From the NCBI GenBank assembly GCA_019689615.1, contig JADGHD010000195.1:1-8208 (forward strand): a stretch of DNA of 8,208 bases. Reading direction: 5' to 3'. Each line of letters opens with the position of its first letter. Position 1 is the first letter of the stretch. Shown one piece after another: positions 1-6,350 of this stretch. The notes beneath the pieces were generated by a model. The model was not told where the DNA came from. It saw only the letters and a program-made list of their open reading frames with translations, and did no database searches. The DNA is from Frankia sp. (GTDB lineage Bacteria > Actinomycetota > Actinomycetes > Frankiales > Frankiaceae). The position numbers and the translations under genes are program-made.

Positions 1-1564
1 AGCCAGGGCCGAGCGGGCGGGTGGTCTCGGTCTGGGCGACCGCGCGGGGGTCGGCCTCGTCCGAACCGGCGAGCGGGCCGGGCCCGCTGGCCGGCGCCGC
101 GCCCCCGGGGGGCCAGCCGGGCGCCCGCCAGGCCTGCGGGACCGTCGGCCCGGCCGGCGGCGGCATCATCGCCGGCATCGGCTGCGGCGGCATCGGCTGG
201 GTCGGCGCGGTCTCCCGCCGGACGCGGCTGGCCTGCCGCAGCGCCCGCGCCTGCGGGATCATCGTGGCCGCCGCCGCGGCGGCCATCAGCAGGAAGCCCA
301 GCCGGCCGGGCATCGGGATCAGCCCGAACGCGCCACCGGTCACCCAGGCGAGCTGCAGCGCGGTCTCCGAGCGGGCGAACGCCGACGTCCGGATGTCCTC
401 GGGGATGTCCCGCTGGATGATCGCGTCCAGCGCCAGCTTGGCCATGGCCCCGGCCAGCATCGCCAGCAGCGCGGCGAACAGGGCGGTCAGCTTCGCGTAG
501 CTGATCGTCGCCAGCAGGCAGCCGCCGACCGACAGCACCAGCGCCAGCGTCTGCAGCCGCTCCGGCCGGCGCCGGCCGAGCCGGCCGCCGATGAGCACGC
601 CGAGGCCCGTGCCGACCGCCGCGGCCGCCGCCAGGGCGCCCAGCCAGGCGTTGGTGCCGCCCTCGGTGCGCAGGAGGAAGGCCAGGTAGAAGGTGAGGAA
701 CCCCACAATCCCGCGCAGCACCAGCGACGCGGGCAGCGCCGCCGGGGGCGCGCCGCCAGCGGTCCGCAGCCAGCCCCGCAGCCGGATCTTCAGGGTCGGT
801 CTGGTCGGGGCCGCCGCGTTGCTCTGGCGGGCGGCGGCAGCCGCCGCGGCCGCGGCCTCCGCCCGGGCGGCGTCGCGCAGCGCCCGCTCGCCCGCGTTCG
901 AGTCCACCCGCTTCGGCAGGTTGAAGGCCAGCAGCACCCCGGCCATGTAGAGCAGCGCGCACAGCCGCAGCACCCACGGGTAGCCGACGTGCGGGATGTT
1001 CGCGATCCCCAGGCCGATCGGGGCGACGACCGCCGCGCTCACCGTGTTGACCAGGGACAGCCGCGAGTTGACCTTGACCAGGGTCAGCTCGGCCGGGGCG
1101 ACCCGGGGGATGACCGCGCTGCGCGCGACCCCGAACGCGCGGGAGAGCATCAGCAGGCCGAACGCCAGCGGGTAGACCGCGAGCCCGGACAGCTGGCTGG
1201 CGAGCTGCCAGGCGATCAGGCCGCGGCCGAGGCACAGCGCCGCGAGCGCCGTCCGCCGCCCGTGTGCCACCCGGTCGAGCAGCGGCCCGATCACCGGCGC
1301 CAGCAGCGCGAACGGCACCATCGTGATCAGCAGGTACAGCGCGACCTTGGACCGGGCCTCGCCGGTGGGCACCTCGAAGAACAGCGCCCCGGCCAGGGCC
1401 ACGGCGACCAGCGCGTCCCCGGCCGCGTTGACGACGGACAGTTCGAGCAGCGAGGCGAGGCCCGACTGGCCCGCGCCATCCCTGCGGGTGGCCGCGCGCA
1501 GCCGGCGCACCCCGTTGCCGACTCTGCCGCCCTGCCGACGCGCCCAGACCCCGAACCGTGCCAC
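1..1564 (-). CDS. MFS transporter, 3' end beyond window edge
   Basis: The frame is open for 521 codons from GTG 1564 to the left edge, so the C-terminus is missing. The protein is a polytopic inner-membrane carrier: hydrophobic segments lie at about residues 45-64, 75-97, 104-125, 129-145, 170-190 and 198-215, then a charged, Ala-rich cytoplasmic linker (about 218-265), then a second hydrophobic half (about 280-440). Residues 93-104 (GPLLDRVAHGRR) resemble the MFS motif A loop after helix 2. After about residue 450 it becomes a Pro/Met/Gly-rich, probably disordered tail with a QPMPPQPMPA repeat. The GTG at 1564 is preferred because a GAGGAC stretch lies about 8 bases upstream; GTG 1609 in the same frame is an alternative. 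The substrate is unknown; drug-efflux-like carriers share this architecture, but nothing here fixes specificity. It is divergent from the DUF3027 gene, which suggests a shared control region. Confidence 0.9.
   Translation of the reverse strand, partial: MARFGVWARRQGGRVGNGVRRLRAATRRDGAGQSGLASLLELSVVNAAGDALVAVALAGALFFEVPTGEARSKVALYLLITMVPFALLAPVIGPLLDRVAHGRRTALAALCLGRGLIAWQLASQLSGLAVYPLAFGLLMLSRAFGVARSAVIPRVAPAELTLVKVNSRLSLVNTVSAAVVAPIGLGIANIPHVGYPWVLRLCALLYMAGVLLAFNLPKRVDSNAGERALRDAARAEAAAAAAAAARQSNAAAPTRPTLKIRLRGWLRTAGGAPPAALPASLVLRGIVGFLTFYLAFLLRTEGGTNAWLGALAAAAAVGTGLGVLIGGRLGRRRPERLQTLALVLSVGGCLLATISYAKLTALFAALLAMLAGAMAKLALDAIIQRDIPEDIRTSAFARSETALQLAWVTGGAFGLIPMPGRLGFLLMAAAAAATMIPQARALRQASRVRRETAPTQPMPPQPMPAMMPPPAGPTVPQAWRAPGWPPGGAAPASGPGPLAGSDEADPRAVAQTETTRPLGPG
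173..199. repeat. Short in-gene tandem repeat (15-bp period) encoding QPMPx
   Basis: The 12-mer CGGCATCGGCTG occurs at 173-184 and again at 188-199, three bases apart, giving a 15-bp (5-codon) period. On the minus strand it encodes the QPMPP/QPMPA repeat in the disordered tail of the MFS protein. It looks like a small in-frame duplication. Confidence 0.7.
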
Positions 1565-1637
1565 GAGGTCGAGTGTCCTCGCCCTCGCGCCGCCAGGCCA
1601 TGACCGCACCGGGCGGACCGCGTCGGGCTGGGTGAGA
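1565..1637. promoter_or_regulatory. Divergent intergenic region, MFS / DUF3027
   Basis: The 73 bases between the two divergent starts must hold the promoters for both genes unless these lie inside the coding regions. I see no convincing -35/-10 pair on either strand. On the plus strand GAGAAT (1634-1639) is a partial TAnnnT match. If used as a -10 it would place transcription start near 1646, beside the in-frame GTG at 1647, so a shorter leaderless DUF3027 start is possible. Confidence 0.4.
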
Positions 1638-2795
1638 ATGAGACGCGTGGACGTAGTCGACGCCCGAACGGAGCAAGGCGGGCCTGGTGAGGGCGCCGCC
1701 GCGCCCGCGGACACCCGCTCGCCCGACGCGCCGCCGGGCAACGGTGCGCCGGTCCGGCCGGCCGCCGATGTCGACACGCCGACGGGCGGCGAGTCCGTGG
1801 CCGACACCCCGAGCGAGCCCGCGCAGGAGCCAGGACCGCAGCCACCGGCCCCGGCGCAGCCGGCCGCTGCCCGGGCCGACACCGGCGAGCCGGCTCCCCC
1901 GAGCGCGCCCGGCAGGGCGCGGGGCGCGGCGCGGCCGGTGACGCCCGACGCGGCCTGCGCGGCTGCCGTCGACCTCGCCCGGGTCGCCGCCATCGAGGAG
2001 GCCGGTAACCCGGCCGCCGTCGGCGAGCACCTGGGTGTCGAGGCGGAGGGCGACCGGCTGGTGCTGCACCGGTTCGCCTGCCTGTCCCCGGCCTACCGTG
2101 GCTGGGTCTGGACCGTGATCACCACCCGCGCGCCCCGGGTCCGCAAGGTCACGATCGACGACGTCGTCCTGCTGCCCGGGGAGGGGGCGCTGCTCGCGCC
2201 GCCCTGGGTGCCGTGGTCGCAGCGGCTGCGGCCGGGCGATGTGGGCGTCGGCGACCTGCTGCCGACCGCGGCCGACGACCCGCGGCTGGCGCTGCGCAGG
2301 TCCGACGTCGCGGAGTGGGTCGACACCGACGCGTTCCTCGAGCTGGGCCTCGGCCGGCCGCGGGTGCTCTCGGCGTACGGCCGCGACGAGGCGGCCGCCC
2401 GCTGGTACGCCGGCGAGCCCGGCCCGGACGCCCACGTCGCCAAGGTCGCCCCGGCCACCTGCCTGACCTGTGGCTTCCACGTCCGGCTCGCGGGCGTGCT
2501 CGGCCGGATGTTCGGCGTGTGCGCGAACGAGCTGGCGCCGGACGACGCCAGGGTGACCTCGGTCGACCACGGCTGCGGCGCCCACTCGGAGGCCCTGGTG
2601 GCGCCGTCGGCGCACCCCGAGCCGGTGCCGTTCGACGAGGACCCGTCCGGCCTGGAGCCGACCGACATCGAGCTGGTACGGCCGGACTCGGACGACGAGA
2701 ACAACGGCGAGGCCGACGAGTCGCCGGCCGACGGCGGCACGCTGGTCGGCGCCTCGGCCCCGGCCGTGCCGGACGTCTTCGGCCACCACGCCTAG
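1638..2795 (+). CDS. DUF3027 family protein
   Basis: The 385-residue protein is soluble, with no signal peptide or membrane segment. Residues 1-100 are Pro/Ala/Gly-rich and probably disordered. The conserved DUF3027 region runs from about 102 to 320: it begins DAACAAAVDLAR, holds HRFACLSPAYRGW (144-156), VVLLPGEGALLAPPWVPW (176-193) and LRPGDVGVGDLLPT, and ends in a Cys-rich part. There C275-x2-C278, C295 and C313 (with H316) look like a zinc-binding set. The last 65 residues are acidic (for example DSDDENNGEADE). The frame is open far upstream; ATG 1638 is chosen because it avoids overlap with the divergent MFS gene and has GGTGAG just before it. GTG 1632 and GTG 1647 are alternatives. DUF3027 has no established biochemical function that I know of. 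Pairing with a divergent MFS gene is, from memory, seen in other actinobacteria (Rv0876c/Rv0877 in mycobacteria), which should be verified. Confidence 0.9.
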   Translation: MRRVDVVDARTEQGGPGEGAAAPADTRSPDAPPGNGAPVRPAADVDTPTGGESVADTPSEPAQEPGPQPPAPAQPAAARADTGEPAPPSAPGRARGAARPVTPDAACAAAVDLARVAAIEEAGNPAAVGEHLGVEAEGDRLVLHRFACLSPAYRGWVWTVITTRAPRVRKVTIDDVVLLPGEGALLAPPWVPWSQRLRPGDVGVGDLLPTAADDPRLALRRSDVAEWVDTDAFLELGLGRPRVLSAYGRDEAAARWYAGEPGPDAHVAKVAPATCLTCGFHVRLAGVLGRMFGVCANELAPDDARVTSVDHGCGAHSEALVAPSAHPEPVPFDEDPSGLEPTDIELVRPDSDDENNGEADESPADGGTLVGASAPAVPDVFGHHA

Positions 2796-2827
2796 CCACG
2801 CCCTCACCGCCGATCCGGCGCCCGCGC

Positions 2828-2847
2828 CCCGCGGCCGCGGCCGCGGG
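2828..2847. repeat. Perfect 20-bp GC-only palindrome after DUF3027
   Basis: The sequence 2828-2847 equals its own reverse complement (half-site CCCGCGGCCG). It is non-coding, 33 bases past the DUF3027 stop, and immediately precedes a second hairpin (2849-2866). In RNA it would need a few central bases unpaired as a loop. It may help end transcription or bind a protein. It has no T-tract, so it is not a classical intrinsic terminator. Confidence 0.6.
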
Positions 2848-2848
2848 C

Positions 2849-2866
2849 TGGCCCGCCCACGGGCCA
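2849..2866 (+). terminator. Possible GC-rich terminator hairpin downstream of DUF3027
   Basis: TGGCCC (2849-2854) pairs with GGGCCA (2861-2866) across a six-base loop GCCCAC. With the adjacent 20-bp palindrome it forms a strongly structured block between the DUF3027 stop and the next gene. There is no U-run, which is common for high-GC actinomycete hairpins, so a role in termination is only inferred from position. Confidence 0.4.
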
Positions 2867-2941
2867 CCGGCCACGCCCGCCCCGCTGAACGGGGCCTCGC
2901 GGCGGCGCCCGACGGGCGCACAGCGCTCGCGTCTGCCCGGT

Positions 2942-2985
2942 CTGGGCGGCGATCCTGCAGGAAGCCCAGTCTCGCGACGCCCAGT
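2942..2985. promoter_or_regulatory. Candidate operator upstream of the hydrolase
   Basis: CTGGGC (2942-2947) and GCCCAG (2964-2969) form an inverted repeat. Between them sits a perfect 10-bp palindrome, TCCTGCAGGA (2953-2962). GCCCAGT then recurs at 2964-2970 and 2979-2985, a direct repeat with a 15-bp period. The block ends 11 bases before the ATG of the hydrolase and abuts its Shine-Dalgarno. Its position fits a repressor site, but no regulator gene is adjacent and I recognise no -35/-10 pair. Confidence 0.35.
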
Positions 2986-2991
2986 GGGGGA
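2986..2991 (+). promoter_or_regulatory. Ribosome binding site of the hydrolase
   Basis: GGGGGA at 2986-2991 lies five bases before ATG 2997 and supports that start over any internal one. Confidence 0.6.
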
Positions 2992-2996
2992 CCGCC

Positions 2997-3974
2997 ATGA
3001 CCACCGTCCTGCCGCCGCCGTTCGACCCGGAGCTCGTGGATGCGCTCGGCCCGATCGCCGAGTTCCTCCCGCCGTCGGTCACGCCCAACATGATCAGCGC
3101 GTTACGTTCGGGGACCCCGGCCAGCGGGGCCGTGACCGACGAGGACCTGCGCCAGGGCGGGACGTTCGAGGTGAGCGAGCGGCCGGTGCCCGGTCCGGCC
3201 GGCGCGCCCGACGTCTCCCTGCTCATCTGCCGGTTCGCCGCCGCCACCACCGCCGTCCCGGTCATCTACTTCATCCACGGCGGCGGGATGATCATCGGCA
3301 ACTGCCGCATGGGCGTGCTCGAGGCGCTGGCCTGGGCGGCCGCCATCGGCGCCACCGTCGTCTCGGTGGAGTACCGGCTGGCACCGGAGCACCCGCACCC
3401 GGCGCCGGTGGAGGACTGCTACGCCGGGCTGTGCTGGGTCGCCGAGAACCTCGGCGAGCTCGGCGGTGACCCGGACCGGCTGGTGGTCGCCGGGTCGTCA
3501 GCCGGCGGAGGACTCGCCGCCGCGGTGGCGCTGCTCGCCCGGGACCGCGGCGGTCCGCGGCTGGCCGGCCAGCTGCTGATGGCGCCGATGCTGGACGACC
3601 GCAACAACAGCCATTCCGGCGAGCAGATGGCCGGGCGCGGGGTGTGGGACCGGACGGCGAACCAGACCGGCTGGTCCGCGCTGCTCGGCGAGCAGGCCGG
3701 TGGGCCGGGCGTCTCGCCGTACGCGGCCCCGGCCCGGGCGAGCGATCTGTCCAACCTGCCGCCCGCGTTCATCGACGTCGGCTCGGCCGAGACGTTCCGG
3801 GACGAGGACGTGGCCTACGCGAGCGCGATCTGGCGCGCTGGCGGGCAGGCGGAGCTGCACGTCTGGCCCGGCGCCTTCCACGGCTTCGACGCGATCGTCC
3901 CGACGGCCCGGATCTCCCAGCATGCGAAGGCCGCCCGGATCGTCTGGCTGCGCCGCCTGCTCACCAGGGGCTGA
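2997..3974 (+). CDS. Alpha/beta-hydrolase, HSL (family IV) esterase/lipase type
   Basis: The 325-residue protein has the usual length for bacterial hormone-sensitive-lipase-like esterases (Abhydrolase_3 fold). The oxyanion motif HGGG is at 94-97 and is followed by VEYRLAPEHPHPAPVEDC (about 124-141), typical of the family. The nucleophile elbow GSSAG is at 166-170 with Ser168, and the catalytic His is H295 in AFHGFD. The acid position, usually the first Asp of a DPLRDE motif, aligns with E265 in ETFRDED, so Glu probably replaces Asp. No signal peptide is seen, so it should be cytoplasmic and act on short-chain esters or lactones; the physiological substrate cannot be read from sequence. It has its own ribosome site, a 201-bp upstream gap and a convergent neighbour, so it is probably monocistronic. 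The family call is firm; the substrate is unknown. Confidence 0.92.
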   Translation: MTTVLPPPFDPELVDALGPIAEFLPPSVTPNMISALRSGTPASGAVTDEDLRQGGTFEVSERPVPGPAGAPDVSLLICRFAAATTAVPVIYFIHGGGMIIGNCRMGVLEALAWAAAIGATVVSVEYRLAPEHPHPAPVEDCYAGLCWVAENLGELGGDPDRLVVAGSSAGGGLAAAVALLARDRGGPRLAGQLLMAPMLDDRNNSHSGEQMAGRGVWDRTANQTGWSALLGEQAGGPGVSPYAAPARASDLSNLPPAFIDVGSAETFRDEDVAYASAIWRAGGQAELHVWPGAFHGFDAIVPTARISQHAKAARIVWLRRLLTRG

Positions 3975-4000
3975 CGGCGATGAGACGGCGGCTGGCGGTT

Positions 4001-4016
4001 GGCGGCGCGAGCCGCC
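4001..4016. terminator. Hairpin between convergent genes, possible bidirectional terminator
   Basis: GGCGGC (4001-4006) pairs with GCCGCC (4011-4016) around a GCGA tetraloop, which fits the stable GNRA loop class on the plus strand. It lies in the 57-bp gap between the stop codons of the hydrolase (3974) and the flavoprotein (4032), the place for a shared terminator. There is no T-tract on either side. Confidence 0.45.
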
Positions 4017-4031
4017 GCGCGGGGGCCGCGG

Positions 4032-5186
4032 CTACCGGGAGAGGGCGGCCACGGTGGCGCGCACGCCGGGGCGGTCGAGCTGGCGCCCGATCGTCGATCG
4101 GCCGTCAACGATCCGGGTGAACAGGCCGAACGCGCCCGGGCCGGCCGACATCATCGCGTGCATCAGCTCCGGGCGGCGGGAGTAGAGAGCGAGCAGCACC
4201 CGGCCGGCCGCGATCTCCGGGCCGAACACGGCCTCCACTCGGTCCGGGTAGCTGTCCAGCGCGGTCGGGTCGCCGCCCGCGGCGGCCGCTGCCGCCTCCC
4301 CGGCCAGCCGGCCGGAGCGCAGCGCGAACGAGATGCCCTCCCGGGTCCACGGGTCGAGCAGGCCGGCGGCGTCCCCGGCGACCAGCACCCGGCCGCGGCG
4401 CAGCGGCGAGTCGTCGGCCCGGACCCGGGTGAGGTGCCCCGAGTCGTGCAGCCGCGGCAGGTCCGCGAGCCCGAGGCGGGCGACGAACCGCTCGTAGTAG
4501 GTACGCAGGGCGGCGCCGTGCTCGCGGGCGCCGATCACCCCCACGGTGAGCACGTCGCCCTTCGGGAACACCCAGCCGTACGAGCCGGGGACCGGGCCCC
4601 AGTCGAGCAGCATCCGCCGCTCCCACTGGGCGGCGACGGCGGGCGGCACCTGGAACTCGCCCTCGAGGCCCACGTCGACGAGGTCGGGCCGCACGCCCAC
4701 GTACCCGCCGGCCCGCCCGGATGTGCCGTCCGCGCCGACCACCACCCCGGCGAGCACCTCCGGCTCGCCGCGCACGCTGACCGCGACCCCGCCCCGGCCG
4801 GCGTCGCGCAGGCCGGTCACGGTGGTGGCGGCGCGCACCTCGGCGCCGGCCGCCTTCGCCGCGTCCACCAGCGCCGCGTCCAGCTCCGGGCGCATCGCCA
4901 TCTCCAGCACCGGCTGGCCGTCCCGGCGACGGCGGGTGACCCTGGCCCGGCCGTCGAGCGTCATCGTGAGCCTGTCCACCCGGGCCCTGACCAGGTGCGC
5001 GAGGTCGAGGCCCGCGTGGCGCAGCAGGTCACGCGAGATCCCGACCAGCCCGCCGCCGCAGGTCTTGTAGCGCGGCAGCACCGCCCGCTCGATCAGGCAC
5101 ACCCGGGCCCCGGCCACGGCGGCCGCCCGGGCGGCGGCGGCACCGGCCGGGCCGGCACCGAGCACGACGACGTCGAACGCGGTCAC
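4032..5186 (-). CDS. Geranylgeranyl reductase family FAD-dependent oxidoreductase
   Basis: The 384-residue flavoprotein begins with an FAD Rossmann motif, GAGPAG at 10-15, with the ribose-binding acidic residue E33 at the end of the second strand. It then has the hallmark PRYKTCGGGL (38-47). Further motifs are GADGTSGRAG (151-160), YGWVFPKGD (203-211) and the second FAD motif GDAAGLLDPWTREGI (271-285), which is well kept in this family. Members reduce isoprenoid double bonds, as in geranylgeranyl lipids or the menaquinone side chain (mycobacterial MenJ). Which substrate applies here is not visible. The start is GTG 5186, directly before the Rossmann strand; the ribosome site is weak. It lies 22 bp downstream of the DUF5926 stop on the same strand, so the two are probably co-transcribed and the flavoprotein may rely partly on translational coupling or readthrough. 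Confidence 0.9.
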   Translation of the reverse strand: MTAFDVVVLGAGPAGAAAARAAAVAGARVCLIERAVLPRYKTCGGGLVGISRDLLRHAGLDLAHLVRARVDRLTMTLDGRARVTRRRRDGQPVLEMAMRPELDAALVDAAKAAGAEVRAATTVTGLRDAGRGGVAVSVRGEPEVLAGVVVGADGTSGRAGGYVGVRPDLVDVGLEGEFQVPPAVAAQWERRMLLDWGPVPGSYGWVFPKGDVLTVGVIGAREHGAALRTYYERFVARLGLADLPRLHDSGHLTRVRADDSPLRRGRVLVAGDAAGLLDPWTREGISFALRSGRLAGEAAAAAAGGDPTALDSYPDRVEAVFGPEIAAGRVLLALYSRRPELMHAMMSAGPGAFGLFTRIVDGRSTIGRQLDRPGVRATVAALSR

Positions 5187-5208
5187 GGCCGCCCGTCACA
5201 GCGCGGCA

Positions 5209-6261
5209 TCAGCGCAGCGTGAGCGTCCGGCCGACGACCCCGGCCCGGACGCGGCGCTCGTCGGCCGTCAGCGGGCGTGGGTCGGCGAGCACCTCGTCCA
5301 GCGCGGCGCGCAGCGCGGCCGCCGGCTCCTCGCAGCTGTCTGCGTCGGCGTCCGGCGCCAGGTCCCAGACCGGCACGACCAGGCCGTCGGCCCGGAACGA
5401 GCCGACGAACCGCGACCCCTCGCCGACGGTGAGCCTGCCGGCGGCGGCCAGCCGGGCGAGCGCGTCGAGCATCTGCTCCTCCCGGTCGGGCGCCTCGTTG
5501 ATCTCCGCCGGGAAGGGCAGCACCCAGCGCAGGTGGCGCTTCTCGCCCGGGTGGCACCAGTAGGCGGCCTCGACCGAGCGCAGCCGGGCGGACGGGATGA
5601 CGCTGGCGTTCGCCCGCTCCAGCCCGGCCGCGACCTCACCGACCGGGGTGACCTTGCCGTCCTCGGACGGCGGCAGCCACCAGTCGAATCCCTCGTGCAC
5701 GGTGATCTGCAGCGGGCCCGGGTCGAGGACGTCGACCAGCCGCGGCAGCCCGGCCAGGCCCTCTGGCAGGCGCTCGACCGTGGTCAGCGCGGAGGCGGGG
5801 CCGTCGTCTATGACCGTGCCCGGCTCGGCGTCCAGCGCGGCCAGCAGGGCGCCGGCGATGTCGGCCGAGGCGTCCAGTCCCGGCGCCGCGGTCTGCATCG
5901 CGACCAGGATCTCGCCGTTGTCGCGGACCAGCGCCGGGGCGGCCTGCGGCAGCATCGTGCCGAGGATGATCTTCCGGTCGGCGTGCTCGGGGTGCTTGGC
6001 CAGGTGGTCCGGGTGCAGGGCCAGCGGCGCGGTGGCGCTGGGCACCAGCTCGCGCAGGGCTACCAGGTCTGGCTCGTCCACCCGGCCGGCGAACGGCCGC
6101 AGCACCGGCGCCGGGCGCGACCTGGCACCGTGGCAGGCCTTGTACCGACGGCCGGACCCGCAGGGGCACGCCTGCCGCGGGCCGACCGCGCTGACAGGAG
6201 CGGCGGCCGCGGCCGCCGCCTTGGCTGATCCGGAACGCGAGGTGATCGTTCGGCGAGCGAT
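5209..6261 (-). CDS. DUF5926 family protein with N-terminal SEC-C motif, probable ATC start
   Basis: The main body (from about residue 53) matches the actinobacterial DUF5926 pattern: RPFAGRVDEPDLVALRELVPSA, then KIILGTMLPQAAPAL, FDWWLPP and YWCHPGEKRHLRWVLPFPAEI. In-frame sequence upstream encodes a clear SEC-C motif, CPCGSGRRYKACHG (32-45), a small zinc-binding module known from the SecA C-terminus, preceded by a basic, Ala-rich stretch. The GTG at 6105 would delete this motif, so it cannot be the real start. From the in-frame TAG at 6325-6327 down to the motif there is no ATG, GTG or TTG. ATC at 6261 has GGGGAG (6268-6273) six bases upstream and gives 350 residues; CTG 6306 is the other option. 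Function is unknown; SEC-C suggests metal binding and possible contact with nucleic acid or protein partners. It probably heads an operon with the flavoprotein. Confidence 0.82.
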   Translation of the reverse strand: MARRTITSRSGSAKAAAAAAAPVSAVGPRQACPCGSGRRYKACHGARSRPAPVLRPFAGRVDEPDLVALRELVPSATAPLALHPDHLAKHPEHADRKIILGTMLPQAAPALVRDNGEILVAMQTAAPGLDASADIAGALLAALDAEPGTVIDDGPASALTTVERLPEGLAGLPRLVDVLDPGPLQITVHEGFDWWLPPSEDGKVTPVGEVAAGLERANASVIPSARLRSVEAAYWCHPGEKRHLRWVLPFPAEINEAPDREEQMLDALARLAAAGRLTVGEGSRFVGSFRADGLVVPVWDLAPDADADSCEEPAAALRAALDEVLADPRPLTADERRVRAGVVGRTLTLR

Positions 6262-6267
6262 GGCGGG

Positions 6268-6273
6268 CTCCCC
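6268..6273 (-). promoter_or_regulatory. Shine-Dalgarno that decides the ATC start of DUF5926
   Basis: On the minus strand GGGGAG lies six bases before ATC 6261. It is the best ribosome site in the open frame between the in-frame stop and the SEC-C motif, and is the main reason for choosing ATC over CTG 6306. Confidence 0.55.
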
Positions 6274-6281
6274 GGGCTCGG

Positions 6282-6299
6282 GACCGGCTGCACCCGGTC
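6282..6299 (-). promoter_or_regulatory. Leader hairpin upstream of DUF5926
   Basis: On the mRNA strand GACCGG pairs with CCGGTC around a GTGCAG loop. The stem ends 8 bases before the Shine-Dalgarno of the proposed ATC start. It could affect ribosome access or act as a weak terminator for the ABC ATPase gene that stops at 6351. No U-run follows. Confidence 0.35.
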
Positions 6300-6350
6300 G
6301 TGGCAGGTGTCGTTCCGGGTAAGGCTAGCCGGCCCGATCGCACAGGCGGG

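Noticed and set aside
989..1603. 204-codon plus-strand frame opposite the MFS gene
   Set aside because: The minus-strand frame encodes membrane helices and an MFS motif A loop; the plus frame is a Gln/Arg/Asp-rich shadow.
1323..1637. Longer N-terminus for the DUF3027 protein from ATG 1323
   Set aside because: It would overlap the start of the divergent MFS gene by more than 200 bp, and the added residues have no family resemblance.
2213..3469. 418-codon open frame on the plus strand spanning the DUF3027-hydrolase gap
   Set aside because: It is out of frame with both real genes and Arg/Gly/Ala-rich throughout. It exists only because stop codons are rare at this GC content.
3999..5222. 407-codon open frame on the plus strand
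   Set aside because: It lies opposite the geranylgeranyl reductase gene, whose motifs are intact. The product is low-complexity, rich in Gly/His/Arg/Pro, with no domain; it is a GC-driven shadow frame.
5209..6105. DUF5926 starting at GTG 6105
   Set aside because: This start removes an obvious in-frame SEC-C motif upstream, and no good Shine-Dalgarno precedes it.
6202..6222. GCGGCC-rich run near the DUF5926 N-terminus as a regulatory palindrome
   Set aside because: It is explained by seven consecutive Ala codons in the DUF5926 reading frame.
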